44,155 nucleotides of DNA from an uncultured Mycoplasmatota bacterium (GTDB taxonomy: Bacteria; Bacillota_I; Bacilli_A; RF39; UBA660). The position numbers were made by a program, and so were the translations under genes. The notes beneath the pieces were generated by a model, which was not told the origin of the DNA, did no database searches, and saw only the letters and a program-made list of their open reading frames with translations. The DNA lies in NCBI GenBank assembly GCA_946554325.1, contig CAMNSB010000004.1, forward strand, positions 1-44,155, written 5' to 3'. Of the stretch, positions 1 through 6,805 are shown piece after piece (position 1 is the stretch's first letter; each line of letters opens with the position of its first letter).

Positions 1-4
1 ACAT
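1..4 (-). CDS. Possible start of a leftward prophage gene (only first codon in window)
   Basis: On the minus strand an AAAGGAG Shine-Dalgarno sequence at about 12-18 is followed after 8-10 bases by an ATG at 4-2. The rest of the gene is outside the window. By position, downstream of the ArpU/DUF1492-like regulator, a packaging gene such as a terminase small subunit would be usual. That is a guess from typical prophage order. Confidence 0.35.
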
Positions 5-149
5 ATACTGTAAACTCCTTTCTTTTTTATTCCACTTTCATTTTAGAATGGAAGCATTCGTGACAAACTTTATTTTTTTATTGATTTTTTTTATCACTAT
101 GTTAAAATAATAGTAGAGAAAGTTGTTTCGTTAAACTTTCTTGTATCCA

Positions 150-178
150 TTGACTTTTTTTCTAAAAAATGCTATAAT
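150..178 (+). promoter_or_regulatory. Strong sigma-A-type promoter for the antisense RNA
   Basis: TTGACT at 150-155 and TATAAT at 173-178 with a 17-base spacer form a near-consensus promoter pointing right. It faces an intrinsic terminator at 293-331 with no sizeable rightward reading frame between them. It therefore most likely drives a short non-coding RNA that runs antisense to the small toxin-like gene on the other strand. Confidence 0.75.
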
Positions 179-239
179 ATGAAGCATTCTTTATGAAAAA
201 GAAGTATTTTTATTCGAGTTTTGAATAAAAATAAAAATG

Positions 240-265
240 AGATACACTTTTCTGATGGTGTATCT
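240..265 (-). terminator. Terminator of the toxin messenger, also part of a 5'-3' pairing
   Basis: An 8-bp stem (AGATACAC with GTGTATCT) is followed on the minus strand by a U-rich stretch at about 222-238, as expected for an intrinsic terminator. The 3' arm and flanking bases (239-249) are also perfectly complementary over 11 nt to the predicted 5' end of the same messenger (474-484). An alternative closed form of the RNA is therefore possible. Confidence 0.6.
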
Positions 266-292
266 TAGTCCAATAATTTTATTATTGTTTGG

Positions 293-331
293 GAAAACAC
301 CGTTTCAAAGTTGATTCGGTGTTTTCTTTTT
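293..331 (+). terminator. Intrinsic terminator of the antisense RNA
   Basis: GAAAACACCG at 293-302 pairs with CGGTGTTTTC at 317-326, and a T tract follows on the plus strand. On the minus strand the hairpin is not followed by a T tract, so it should end only the rightward RNA. Confidence 0.75.
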
Positions 332-395
332 ATCTGTCTTTTGGGGTTTTGTTTATTAGTACTAGCAATACCACAAGTATTACTAAATACTCCAT
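330..395 (-). CDS. Small hydrophobic peptide, candidate type I toxin (21 aa)
   Basis: The peptide is one hydrophobic stretch of about 12 residues (YLVILVVLLVLI) after a short polar start, ending in a charged tail (NKTPKDR). This is the layout of Fst/Ldr/TxpA-type membrane toxins. A strong Shine-Dalgarno sequence (AAGGAGGTGATG, about 417-428) lies upstream, but its best-spaced ATG (411) opens a different frame, a 48-aa peptide at 265-411. A five-codon frame starting at 416 also ends just before this ATG, so translation could be coupled through a leader. Which frame is used is unproven; hydrophobicity and the antisense RNA favour this one. Confidence 0.5.
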   Translation of the reverse strand: MEYLVILVVLLVLINKTPKDR

Positions 396-453
396 ATAAC
401 TCACTTTCCATTGGACATCACCTCCTTATCTATTAATATATTTCTATAAAAAT

Positions 454-484
454 GGACTAAGAGGAAAAACACCAAGTGTATCTC
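454..484 (-). promoter_or_regulatory. Toxin mRNA 5' leader complementary to its own 3' end
   Basis: The leader carries GAGATACACTT (484-474) and CTTAGTCC (461-454). Their exact complements occur near the 3' end of the same predicted messenger, at 249-239 and 271-264. Pairing of messenger ends is a known way in which type I toxin messengers (hok, txpA, aapA1) are kept untranslated until processed. Confidence 0.5.
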
Positions 485-491
485 GTTATTA

Positions 492-520
492 ATTATAATA
501 TAATTTTATGATTTCAACAA
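492..520 (-). promoter_or_regulatory. Candidate promoter of the toxin messenger
   Basis: On the minus strand TTGTTG (520-515) and TATAAT (497-492) are separated by 17 bases. The predicted start near 485 places the complementary GAGATACACTT at the extreme 5' end of the RNA. Confidence 0.5.
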
Positions 521-936
521 TCTATTTTTTCCAAATATCTGTAATGCTCTTTCTTTATACTATCCTCTGTCGCTTTATTCCCTATTTTCCAAGCGACTTG
601 CTGCCAACTTAGATTATCGATATATTTAAACTCAAATATCATTCTTAATCGTGATGTTGGTAGTTTGCTTATTTCTTCTTCTACTTTCGTTTGTAGTTCT
701 AATAATTTAATATATCTTTCATCTAAAATACATTTTTGCTTTTCTATCTCTTTTGCTTTTTTAAAATCTATATGACTTATCTTTATTTCGTGTAAGCAAA
801 AAGGAGGTTCTAGCGATGAAGCTTGAACCATACTATATTCATTATTCTTTTTTTCTAAATCAGATATTCTTTTTTCTAGATTTCTTATTTCGACTTGCAT
901 ATCGCAATATTGTAATAAACATTCTTTTAAAGTCAT
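514..936 (-). CDS. Phage late-gene regulator-like protein (DUF1492/ArpU-type)
   Basis: This small protein has an N-terminal coiled-coil-prone half and a C-terminal sigma-region-4-like helix-turn-helix (around LPTSRLRMIFEFKYIDNLSW). Proteins of this layout close the early region of many Bacillota prophages just before the terminase genes and are thought to activate late transcription. The ATG at 936 is preceded by AAGGGGAG at good spacing, so it is preferred to the in-frame GTG at 951. It is the last early gene seen before the toxin-antitoxin locus. The family assignment rests on pattern and position, not on a search. Confidence 0.65.
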   Translation of the reverse strand: MTLKECLLQYCDMQVEIRNLEKRISDLEKKNNEYSMVQASSLEPPFCLHEIKISHIDFKKAKEIEKQKCILDERYIKLLELQTKVEEEISKLPTSRLRMIFEFKYIDNLSWQQVAWKIGNKATEDSIKKEHYRYLEKIDC

Positions 937-957
937 AACTCCCCTTTCCACCGAACC

Positions 958-1093
958 CTATTGCTGTTTTTTAATAATATCCTTAAAATGATATTCCCAA
1001 TAACAATTTGATGAGCAATATTTATAATTTTTTGATCTCTTCTTTTTTTCTTACAACAAATGATTTCTTACAGTTTATACATTTTCTTAGCAT
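958..1093 (-). pseudogene. Small zinc-finger-like phage gene split by a +1 shift
   Basis: From the ATG at 1093 the frame encodes MLRKCINCKKSF and then hits a stop about 23 codons in. Skipping one base in an A6 run restores a frame with a second cysteine pair (KYCSSNCYWEYHF) and a stop at 958. The joined product would be a 44-aa treble-clef-like protein with CxxC and CxxxC. The ATG follows the stop of its neighbour without a gap, as in intact gene pairs here. A sequencing or assembly error in the homopolymer, slippage, or true decay are all possible. Confidence 0.5.
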
Positions 1094-1459
1094 TTAATTA
1101 ACCCTATAACTCATTTTCTCAAATTGTTCTTTTGTTACTATTGTTTTGATTTCATCTTCATAAAAGCCATTAATAAAATAACCTTTCTCATCTTCTGAAT
1201 ATACTATACTTTTTTGTTTATTAACTGTCGTTACTTTATATCCATTAACATAATCTCCAACTTCTATTAAATCTATTGGTCTGTAACTAGGTTCTCCAAT
1301 TATATCTTCTTCACATAATGAACCTAAATCAATACTCCCATCTCCATCTTGCTTTTTCAACTTATATAAATATTTCCACTTGGTTTTATTTTCATCTATG
1401 TCATAAATTTTTTTTATTCCTATTTTAGTCCTAACATACATTCCCGCTTTTATTTTCAT
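1094..1459 (-). CDS. Hypothetical phage protein, 121 aa
   Basis: This is a beta-rich small protein with two similar halves. Both start with a pattern suggesting a small SH3-like barrel (KAGMYVRTKIGIKKIYDID and IEVGDYVNGYKVTTV). Proteins opening in this way are common in Bacillota prophage early regions and have no known function. The ATG follows the upstream stop directly and it lies in the leftward early operon. Confidence 0.65.
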   Translation of the reverse strand: MKIKAGMYVRTKIGIKKIYDIDENKTKWKYLYKLKKQDGDGSIDLGSLCEEDIIGEPSYRPIDLIEVGDYVNGYKVTTVNKQKSIVYSEDEKGYFINGFYEDEIKTIVTKEQFEKMSYRVN

Positions 1460-1690
1460 TTAACCATCTACTTTCTCTACTGTTTCATATTTTTTAGTTA
1501 TTTTGTCGTCATACATTACTAATGCACTAAAACTATATACCCGTTCCTGATTTTCGTCTGGAAAATGACTTGTTGAATATTTTATATCAACTATTTCTTT
1601 ATCTTGTTTTGATATTTCTTCTATGAACAAGTTTATCTCGTCTTCTAATCCTCTTTCGTGCTCGCAATCAAATACTTTTATCTTCAACAT
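1460..1690 (-). CDS. Cse60-like (DUF2758) small protein
   Basis: The 76-aa sequence has the family's N-terminal pattern (KIKVFDCEHERGLEDEINLF) and the later VDIKYSTSHF and YSFSALVMY segments of the Cse60 family. Cse60 is named for a Bacillus subtilis sporulation gene, but relatives are widespread in phages and mobile elements, where no role is known. It sits in the early operon between two hypothetical genes. Confidence 0.65.
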   Translation of the reverse strand: MLKIKVFDCEHERGLEDEINLFIEEISKQDKEIVDIKYSTSHFPDENQERVYSFSALVMYDDKITKKYETVEKVDG

Positions 1691-1701
1691 ACTATCAACT
1701 C

Positions 1702-1984
1702 CTATTCTTTTGGCATTTCATATGTACCACAATATGAGAATCCAGTTATATTAGTAGGTTTTATTCCACTATTCGTCGCTAAAAACATTCCTATATTTCC
1801 ACATATTTTATTTTGTATCTCATCTAATACCTCGACTGCTCTTTCTTCTGTATCATATTTTGCTATATGACCTACCATAACGTCGCCTATATAAGCACAT
1901 TCACTTCCTTCTGAATAAACAACATACAAATTAGGTTTAGGTATTAGTCTTTTTTCTATCTTGGCTTCTTATCCATAAATCCAT
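1702..1984 (-). pseudogene. Phage protein of the LWIRSQD type, split by a +1 shift
   Basis: The ATG at 1984 directly follows the upstream stop and opens with MDLWIRSQDRKK, a start I recognise from a common small phage protein. The frame then ends after 15 codons. Skipping one base in an A6 tract continues it as RLIPKPNLYVVYSEGS through ERAVEVLDEIQ to 1702. Without the shift only a TTG-started 75-aa frame (1702-1929) with no ribosome-binding site remains. Together the parts make a full-length family member. Cause of the shift unknown. Confidence 0.6.
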
Positions 1985-2176
1985 CTATTTCACTTCCTCA
2001 TCATTTAATATACAAGTAACTGTACATATATCATTTGAATTTCCATTGCAATATTTAACGATTGCTTTTCCACCATTATTTTTACATTTTTCGATATTTT
2101 GCTTTTGAGTTTCTTGCCAACCATTACAACCAGTTAAAGTAAAAATACATATCATTACTAATACAATCTTTTTCAT
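1985..2176 (-). CDS. Small phage lipoprotein, 63 aa
   Basis: A signal peptide (MKKIVLVMICIFTL) ends in the lipobox LTGC, so the mature protein of about 45 residues should be anchored to the outer face of the membrane. The mature part holds four further cysteines (CKNNGG, YCNG, ICTVTC), which may form disulfides. Small prophage lipoproteins in some phages block superinfecting phage. That role is a guess here. Confidence 0.65.
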   Translation of the reverse strand: MKKIVLVMICIFTLTGCNGWQETQKQNIEKCKNNGGKAIVKYCNGNSNDICTVTCILNDEEVK

Positions 2177-2428
2177 TTATTTCACTTCCCCATCTCTAAT
2201 AAAATGATATCTTTTGTATCTTAAACCAACTAATACAGTAGGCTTATAACATAAGTCTTGTATTGATATAAGTATTTGGTCAGGGCACATATACTTATGT
2301 TTTCTTTTATATTTTAATAATTCCGCTTCATTATCAAATATCAACAATACATTATCACTTTCATAACTAGATACTACACCTAATTGTAACTTGTCTATTG
2401 CTATTTTTAATTCATCTTCTATTTTCAT
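2177..2428 (-). CDS. Hypothetical phage protein, 83 aa
   Basis: This protein is not recognised. It mixes short beta-prone segments (NVLLIFDNE, TVLVGLRYKRYHF) with an N-terminal amphipathic helix and has no clear motif. The start overlaps the end of the upstream zinc-ribbon gene by 17 bases, so the two are likely translationally coupled. Confidence 0.6.
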   Translation of the reverse strand: MKIEDELKIAIDKLQLGVVSSYESDNVLLIFDNEAELLKYKRKHKYMCPDQILISIQDLCYKPTVLVGLRYKRYHFIRDGEVK

Positions 2429-2645
2429 CGCTACCTCCTAAAACTTTATCATCTTTAAGTTCCCAAGTTGTATAAGTTATTTCAACATTTCGCATTACGC
2501 CATATTCTTTGCCACAACTAGGGCATTCTGTAGTAGTTTCTACATCTTCACCTATTCCTAATTCCCAACTGTCATAATCTTCAAATCCACAGTAAGGACA
2601 TTTTGCTTCATTATTATGACATAAATCTAATTTTTCGTCGTCCAT
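2412..2645 (-). CDS. Small zinc-ribbon phage protein, 77 aa
   Basis: Two CxxC knuckles (CPYC near residue 16, CPSC near residue 41) are spaced as in a rubredoxin-like zinc ribbon, followed by a beta-rich tail. Such proteins are frequent in phage early operons and may bind nucleic acid or protein partners. No specific role can be given. Confidence 0.65.
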   Translation of the reverse strand: MDDEKLDLCHNNEAKCPYCGFEDYDSWELGIGEDVETTTECPSCGKEYGVMRNVEITYTTWELKDDKVLGGSDENRR

Positions 2646-2914
2646 TATTTCTCATCTCCTAAACCTTTCTCTATTATTTCTAAAATATCTTCTATAAATT
2701 CATACTCTTCTTTTTTGTATATAAACAGTTTGTAAGTTAGATTTTCTATTGGATTAGAATCAGTATTTTTATTGATATATTCTCTTATCTCATTTAGTGC
2801 TTTTTTTAGTTGCTGATTTTCTTGTTGCAAACTTTCTAAGTATTTGTGAGTATACCTTGATCGATAATATTCATCATCTTCTTCGTTATAAAAATATATT
2901 ATTTCATTATTCAT
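2645..2914 (-). CDS. Hypothetical coiled-coil phage protein, 89 aa
   Basis: The N-terminus is acidic and tyrosine-rich (YFYNEEDDEYYRSRY). A coiled-coil-prone stretch (YLESLQQENQQLKKALNEIR) and an acidic C-terminal helix follow. It overlaps the stop of the upstream 51-aa gene. Function unknown. Confidence 0.6.
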   Translation of the reverse strand: MNNEIIYFYNEEDDEYYRSRYTHKYLESLQQENQQLKKALNEIREYINKNTDSNPIENLTYKLFIYKKEEYEFIEDILEIIEKGLGDEK

Positions 2915-3062
2915 TTCTTTTGCTCTCCTTTATCGTTTTCAATTTTACTTTCGCAACTTCCAACTCTTCTGTATACATCTCTACTTGTTGTTCTAAAAAC
3001 TCTACTAACCATTCTGCCTTTTCTTCAGCTGTTAGAGGTCTTATATTGTTATTTTCGTTCAC
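2907..3062 (-). CDS. Small hypothetical phage protein, 51 aa, GTG start
   Basis: This short reading frame fills a gap between neighbours. The GTG at 3062 lies inside the end of the upstream gene with a GAGGTAATAGA-type ribosome-binding stretch in front. The sequence (LTAEEKAEWLVEFLEQQVEM and a lysine-rich tail) is helical. Overlaps of 14 bases upstream and 8 bases downstream fit the compact operon. Not recognised. Confidence 0.5.
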   Translation of the reverse strand: MNENNNIRPLTAEEKAEWLVEFLEQQVEMYTEELEVAKVKLKTIKESKRNE

Positions 3063-3249
3063 TCTCTATTACCTCTCTATATTTCTTACAGTTATCATCT
3101 TGAAAAAAATCATTGATTGGCATATTGCGACAATCTTCTATCTCTTTATGTTCTTTTAGCATTTCATATGTGGCATAAGCAAAGGCACCTACTATCATTA
3201 ACACTCCTACTGTTGTCAAAACAAATACTATCTTTAATTCTGTACTCAT
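3049..3249 (-). CDS. Small single-pass membrane protein, 66 aa
   Basis: One transmembrane segment (residues about 7-28, IVFVLTTVGVLMIVGAFAYA) is followed by a charged cytoplasmic tail with two cysteines. It overlaps the upstream gene by four bases. No family recognised. Confidence 0.55.
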   Translation of the reverse strand: MSTELKIVFVLTTVGVLMIVGAFAYATYEMLKEHKEIEDCRNMPINDFFQDDNCKKYREVIESERK

Positions 3250-3512
3250 ACTTCTATTTCAACTCCAAATGTGAAATACTTGTCGCCTCTTTTTTTGATT
3301 AGTGATTTATTGTGTTCTAAAATCCTATTGTAGTTGTTATAACTTAGTTTTAATTTATCTGGCATTCTATTTTCTTGTCTTACGTATCCTTCGATATTTC
3401 TAACTATAATATCTAGTAACTTTTCTACTTCTACATCTTCATATTTTGTTACATAAATTATTGTTCCTTTGAATCTCTTTTTATTATTTTCTTTATTTCT
3501 TAAATTAAACAT
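3246..3512 (-). CDS. Hypothetical phage protein, 88 aa
   Basis: This is a lysine- and arginine-rich small protein with alternating beta and helical segments (GTIIYVTKYEDVEVEKLLD, KLSYNNYNRILEHNKS). The last residues overlap the next gene start by four bases. Not recognised. Confidence 0.55.
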   Translation of the reverse strand: MFNLRNKENNKKRFKGTIIYVTKYEDVEVEKLLDIIVRNIEGYVRQENRMPDKLKLSYNNYNRILEHNKSLIKKRGDKYFTFGVEIEV

Positions 3513-3520
3513 ATTTCCTC

Positions 3521-3826
3521 CTACAAATAATTTCTTCCATATCTCTCAATAAAATCATCTGTCGTCTTATCGTAATATTCTAACCAAACTCTTTCTCCTA
3601 TTTTTTTCAAATACAAATCAAACTTTCTATTAAAATGAACACCCTTTTTGCTCATATTGTGCATTTCTGGAATTAGAAATACTATTAAGCCATCATCAAT
3701 ACTTTTCTGCCTGTTTCTAATCCCAAAAAACACTTCGTGGCGATGTGAATATATGCTTGTCCTTTTTGTGCTGTAATATTTATCTTTAGGCATTATACAG
3801 AATTCTTCTTTATTTATGTTTAACAT
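3521..3826 (-). CDS. Hypothetical phage protein, 101 aa
   Basis: A basic, beta-prone sequence with conserved-looking IMPKDKYYSTKRTSIYSHRH and LYLKKIGERVWLEYYDKTTD. Its start overlaps the stop of the nuclease-like gene upstream (seven bases), so the two are probably coupled. No function can be assigned. Confidence 0.55.
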   Translation of the reverse strand: MLNINKEEFCIMPKDKYYSTKRTSIYSHRHEVFFGIRNRQKSIDDGLIVFLIPEMHNMSKKGVHFNRKFDLYLKKIGERVWLEYYDKTTDDFIERYGRNYL

Positions 3827-4296
3827 CTCTTGATTCTATCACGTTGCATACTTCTTAGCATTGATGATAAAATTACTTCTTTATCAGCTTTTAATTCCTG
3901 TCTCCTTGCTTGTCTAATACATAGTAACTGGTCATAAACATCATAAACATAATCTTTTTCACCAAATTTCGGAGTTTGAATAGGCACTAATACCCCAATA
4001 CCTAAAAAATTATCATTTAATTCATTTTTTACTTTTTCATACAACTCATAAGGCATTACAAAATAATTCTTATTGCCAAAAAACGAAAGTTTATTTTTAC
4101 TATGAAAGTCTTGTACTGATTGCTTTATCTCAAAACAATGTACTTCTCTTTGACAATTATACATAATACAATCTACTATCTCTTTTCCGTACCAACCATA
4201 GGTACACTCAAATACAAAGAAATCATTTCTATCGTTAAATCTATTAGCTAGTAATCTTTCTAATTCTTTAGTTCTTTGCGTTTTTATGACTATCAC
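3820..4296 (-). CDS. MmcB-like PD-(D/E)XK nuclease-fold protein
   Basis: The central part has the restriction-endonuclease-like pattern: an acidic residue and VD (KEIVDCIMYN) followed by a strand with ExK (CFEIKQSVQDFHSKNK). A segment typical of MmcB/DUF1064-like proteins then follows (NYFVMPYELYEKVKNEL, GIGVLV). MmcB is linked to DNA repair in Caulobacter; phage relatives are uncharacterised. The GTG at 4296, behind GAGGAATAAGGGA, is favoured, giving 158 aa. An ATG at 4323 without a good ribosome-binding site would give 167 aa. The basic C-terminus may contact DNA. Confidence 0.55.
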   Translation of the reverse strand: MIVIKTQRTKELERLLANRFNDRNDFFVFECTYGWYGKEIVDCIMYNCQREVHCFEIKQSVQDFHSKNKLSFFGNKNYFVMPYELYEKVKNELNDNFLGIGVLVPIQTPKFGEKDYVYDVYDQLLCIRQARRQELKADKEVILSSMLRSMQRDRIKRC

Positions 4297-4300
4297 TCCC

Positions 4301-4609
4301 TTATTCCTCATTAATAAATCCATTCTTATACTCTTCTTTGCCTTGTCGCCAAGTTACCCTCGAAAATTCGTGCATAGTCATAAGTATTCTGTATTTGTGA
4401 TAAGCCCACTTTTCAAATAGTGTTCTACTTGTTTCTACTAAAGTACAATATTTAGCACTATCGAGCATGATTTCATTCCAACGATTAGCAAGTAGAAGAG
4501 ATTGTTTAGCTAAATCATAAGCTAAGTCAATGTCTTCTGTTTCTAACTGTTCGTATGTTTCTAATGTATCATTGAATTGTTTTATATCTTCTTTGAGTTC
4601 TTCTAACAT
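4301..4609 (-). CDS. Hypothetical helical phage protein, 102 aa
   Basis: The predicted all-helical protein has an acidic N-terminal half and a basic, aromatic C-terminal half (WAYHKYRILMTMHEFSRVTW). A GGAGATATT ribosome-binding site supports the ATG. The start overlaps the preceding gene by seven bases. Function unknown. Confidence 0.6.
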   Translation of the reverse strand: MLEELKEDIKQFNDTLETYEQLETEDIDLAYDLAKQSLLLANRWNEIMLDSAKYCTLVETSRTLFEKWAYHKYRILMTMHEFSRVTWRQGKEEYKNGFINEE

Positions 4610-5025
4610 AATATCTCCTCAACTAAATCAATTGGAACTAACCTGCTTTTACCCATAGCATAATAAACCTTGTAACATTCTATATAATTAATCTTTTCTA
4701 CTTTTACCTTATCTAAAAGTCGTTCATCTATATAACCGAACGTAACAGGATCATAAATACTTTCAGTTACTTGACTATAAAAATTTTCAGTAGAAACTGT
4801 TTTCTTCTCAACTGCAACCGCTCTAAACTCTTTATGTATAAGTTCCATTGTTTTCTGCTTATATTCACCATCATCAATATTTTCTAAATAAATTCTTGGT
4901 TCATCTAGCATATAATCATTTATTTTGTTTTCTCTATCAAAATGAATCTTATTAGCATATATATAATCTAATCCTTTTATTTTTTTTAAATAACCACTGC
5001 ATTTAACTTTTTGTCCTAATTTCAT
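4603..5025 (-). CDS. Hypothetical phage protein, 140 aa
   Basis: The sequence begins like a small OB or SH3-type fold (KLGQKVKCSGYLKKIKGLDY) and continues with mixed beta and helix. No catalytic motif is visible. It overlaps the MazG-like gene start by one base (TAATG-type junction). Confidence 0.55.
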   Translation of the reverse strand: MKLGQKVKCSGYLKKIKGLDYIYANKIHFDRENKINDYMLDEPRIYLENIDDGEYKQKTMELIHKEFRAVAVEKKTVSTENFYSQVTESIYDPVTFGYIDERLLDKVKVEKINYIECYKVYYAMGKSRLVPIDLVEEILC

Positions 5026-5315
5026 TAAATAACCTCGATTTCTTTATCAATTCTTTTTAATTGTCTATCTATTTTCTCATTCATTATTTTTAAAATATCA
5101 TTTCCATCAATATGGTAATATTCTTTAAATTGTAATAACATAACAGCAACATCTGCTATCTCTTCTGCTATATGCTCTGTTGAAATGTCATTTGGATATG
5201 CTTCTTCATCATGTCTTACAATTGCTTCACTCAATTCGAATACTTCACTTTGAAAATACTTTAATTGTGGTATAACCCCATAATGGTTAATAATCTTTAA
5301 TAATTTTTCTTCCAT
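5025..5315 (-). CDS. MazG-like nucleotide pyrophosphohydrolase
   Basis: This short all-alpha protein has the metal-binding pattern of the MazG/dUTPase superfamily: EVFELSEAI near residue 25 and EEIADVAVML near residue 50. Family members hydrolyse nucleoside triphosphates to monophosphate and pyrophosphate. Phage versions are thought to tune nucleotide pools or counter the (p)ppGpp alarm response. At 96 aa it is a single-domain form. A GGAGGATTAG ribosome-binding site precedes the ATG. Confidence 0.75.
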   Translation of the reverse strand: MEEKLLKIINHYGVIPQLKYFQSEVFELSEAIVRHDEEAYPNDISTEHIAEEIADVAVMLLQFKEYYHIDGNDILKIMNEKIDRQLKRIDKEIEVI

Positions 5316-5576
5316 CTAATCCTCCAATATTCTCTTTATATCTTCTATTTCAACTGATTTTATATTTTTTATTATGTATTCAATCCTTTGTAACTTGTTT
5401 TCGCGTTCCATTAAAAACTCAAGTTGTTTTTGCTTATCATCATTTTCTGGGTTAGTAATAACTATCTTGTTGTTTATCAGTTCTATTTCAGCAAAATCAT
5501 TAATTCCAAAGTCTAATTCCTCTCTCATTTCTTTTGGTATTACTATTCTACCTGTTTCATCAAAATGTCTTTTCAT
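5316..5576 (-). CDS. AbrB/MazE/SpoVT-type DNA-binding protein
   Basis: The first 45 residues form a swapped-hairpin AbrB domain (RHFDETGRIVIPKEMREELDF, then FAEIELINNKIVITNP), followed by a coiled-coil helix likely used for oligomerisation. Such proteins bind AT-rich operators as dimers or tetramers, or act as antitoxins. No toxin partner is adjacent, so a transcription regulator is more likely. Confidence 0.8.
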   Translation of the reverse strand: MKRHFDETGRIVIPKEMREELDFGINDFAEIELINNKIVITNPENDDKQKQLEFLMERENKLQRIEYIIKNIKSVEIEDIKRILED

Positions 5577-5775
5577 AAAGATTTATCCTATCTAGTTTTA
5601 TTCCTTTTTCTTCTGCTAATCTATAAAGAGATTCTACTCTTTGTTCTCTTGTATCTTTTCTTCTTAAATTAGGCTTATATCCCTTTGTTGCAGTTAGTTT
5701 CTTTGGATAGCCAGGTGTCATATTTTTGTATTGCTTCAACTTATTTTGAAACCATTCTTCACTAAATTTTTTCAT
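5560..5775 (-). CDS. Hypothetical basic phage protein, 71 aa
   Basis: A lysine- and arginine-rich protein (FSEEWFQNKLKQYKN, PNLRRKDTREQRVESLYRL) that could bind nucleic acid. It overlaps the AbrB-like gene by 17 bases. I do not recognise a family. Confidence 0.55.
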   Translation of the reverse strand: MKKFSEEWFQNKLKQYKNMTPGYPKKLTATKGYKPNLRRKDTREQRVESLYRLAEEKGIKLDRINLYEKTF

Positions 5776-6173
5776 TATTCTTCCTCCTGCTCTTTTTGTT
5801 TTTCTTTTTCTAATCTATTTTCGTATTCTGGTTTCATCTTTTCAGAAAATAGATTGATAAATTCATTCTTCGAAACATCATTAAAACCATCTAAATTTAT
5901 TGATTTATCTGACCATTCTTCGAAACTATAAAACTTATCACTACCATAATTTTTCATTGCATAACAAGGTTTAAAACACTCTTTAAATAGAGTCTTTAAA
6001 CCCACATCATAAATTTTTCGTTCCATATTGTTCATGATGTAGATAGTACTATTTTTTTCATCATTTCGTGTTATATTGTCGTAATATTGCTTTTGACATT
6101 CCAATTCATTTCTTAAACTCATATTTTCATCAAATAAATCATTGATGTTTGTAATCATTTCATTTCTATTCAT
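5775..6173 (-). CDS. Hypothetical coiled-coil phage protein, 132 aa
   Basis: An N-terminal coiled-coil-like helix (LFDENMSLRNELECQKQYYD) is followed by a mixed region and a highly charged C-terminus (RLEKEKQKEQEEE). Start and stop share single bases with the neighbouring genes. No function assigned. Confidence 0.6.
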   Translation of the reverse strand: MNRNEMITNINDLFDENMSLRNELECQKQYYDNITRNDEKNSTIYIMNNMERKIYDVGLKTLFKECFKPCYAMKNYGSDKFYSFEEWSDKSINLDGFNDVSKNEFINLFSEKMKPEYENRLEKEKQKEQEEE

Positions 6174-6805
6174 TATTCTTCATCTTTCCTTTCTTTGTGT
6201 TCGTGCATAAATTTATAATCTGAGTCATCTTTCATATTTTCTAGAATCCATTGTGTTGCTTGTTCTTTGCTTAAATGTGTTGTCTTGACTCTGCTTTCAT
6301 AAAAATCATTGTAAGCGCGTTCGTGTAACTCTTCTTCATTTTTATAATTTCCTTCTATCAGGTAATAGTCGTAACCTATTGCCTTGATACCTTCTAATGT
6401 TCTTGTGTCGGTCGCATATATCAACTTTTCATCATTCATAAACAGTCTTAGTCCCATATTTGGCACATCGTGATAAAGTTTTACTGGACTAATCTCAAAT
6501 AATCTATAATCATAAGTTTTTCCTACTTCTATGACGTCAATATTCGACTTATTTACACCTTTTTCTATTAAATCGTTAACTAGGTAGCTACCTACTGCGA
6601 AACGCAGTGTAGGACGGTTCTTTGCTAGTAATTTGACTGTTCGTTTATTGAAATGGTCTGAATGGCAATGACTTATGAAAACTAATTTCAGTTTATCGAC
6701 ATAAGGACCTAATCTTTTATAACTAACTCCACAATCGATAAGAATCATTTCGTTCACAACTACTGCATTGCCATCAGAACCACTGTTTATTATTTTATAA
6801 TTCAT
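6173..6805 (-). CDS. MBL-fold metallo-hydrolase
   Basis: The metal-binding motif HCHSDHF near residue 47 and the following strands fit the metallo-beta-lactamase fold. The N-terminal pattern (INSGSDGNAVVV, ILIDCGVSYKRL) resembles the YycJ/WalJ-like group. In phages such proteins sit with recombination genes and may act as nucleases or phosphodiesterases. Here the gene follows the RecT/Bet gene and overlaps it by 11 bases, which supports a role in DNA processing. A histidine-rich tail (HEHKER) closes the 210-aa protein. Confidence 0.75.
   Translation of the reverse strand: MNYKIINSGSDGNAVVVNEMILIDCGVSYKRLGPYVDKLKLVFISHCHSDHFNKRTVKLLAKNRPTLRFAVGSYLVNDLIEKGVNKSNIDVIEVGKTYDYRLFEISPVKLYHDVPNMGLRLFMNDEKLIYATDTRTLEGIKAIGYDYYLIEGNYKNEEELHERAYNDFYESRVKTTHLSKEQATQWILENMKDDSDYKFMHEHKERKDEE

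Larger units (their letters stand above)
186..331 (+). ncRNA. Putative antitoxin RNA of a type I toxin-antitoxin locus
   Basis: A transcript of about 145 nt is predicted from the promoter at 150-178 to the terminator hairpin at 293-326. It is complementary to the 3' half of the predicted leftward toxin messenger, whose own terminator is at 240-265. Converging transcripts overlapping at their 3' ends, with a tiny hydrophobic peptide on the other strand, match the known TxpA/RatA and BsrG/SR4 arrangement of Bacillus. RNA ends are inferred from sequence only. Confidence 0.6.

Noticed and set aside
265-411. 48-aa leftward frame from the best-placed ATG of the toxin locus, as a gene of its own
   Set aside because: The translation is polar and runs into the terminator structures; the overlapping hydrophobic frame fits the toxin class better. 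Kept only as an alternative.
454-484. Fst/par-type regulation with direct repeats shared by both RNAs
   Set aside because: The repeated motifs are inverted relative to each other, which gives pairing within the toxin messenger rather than between the two RNAs.
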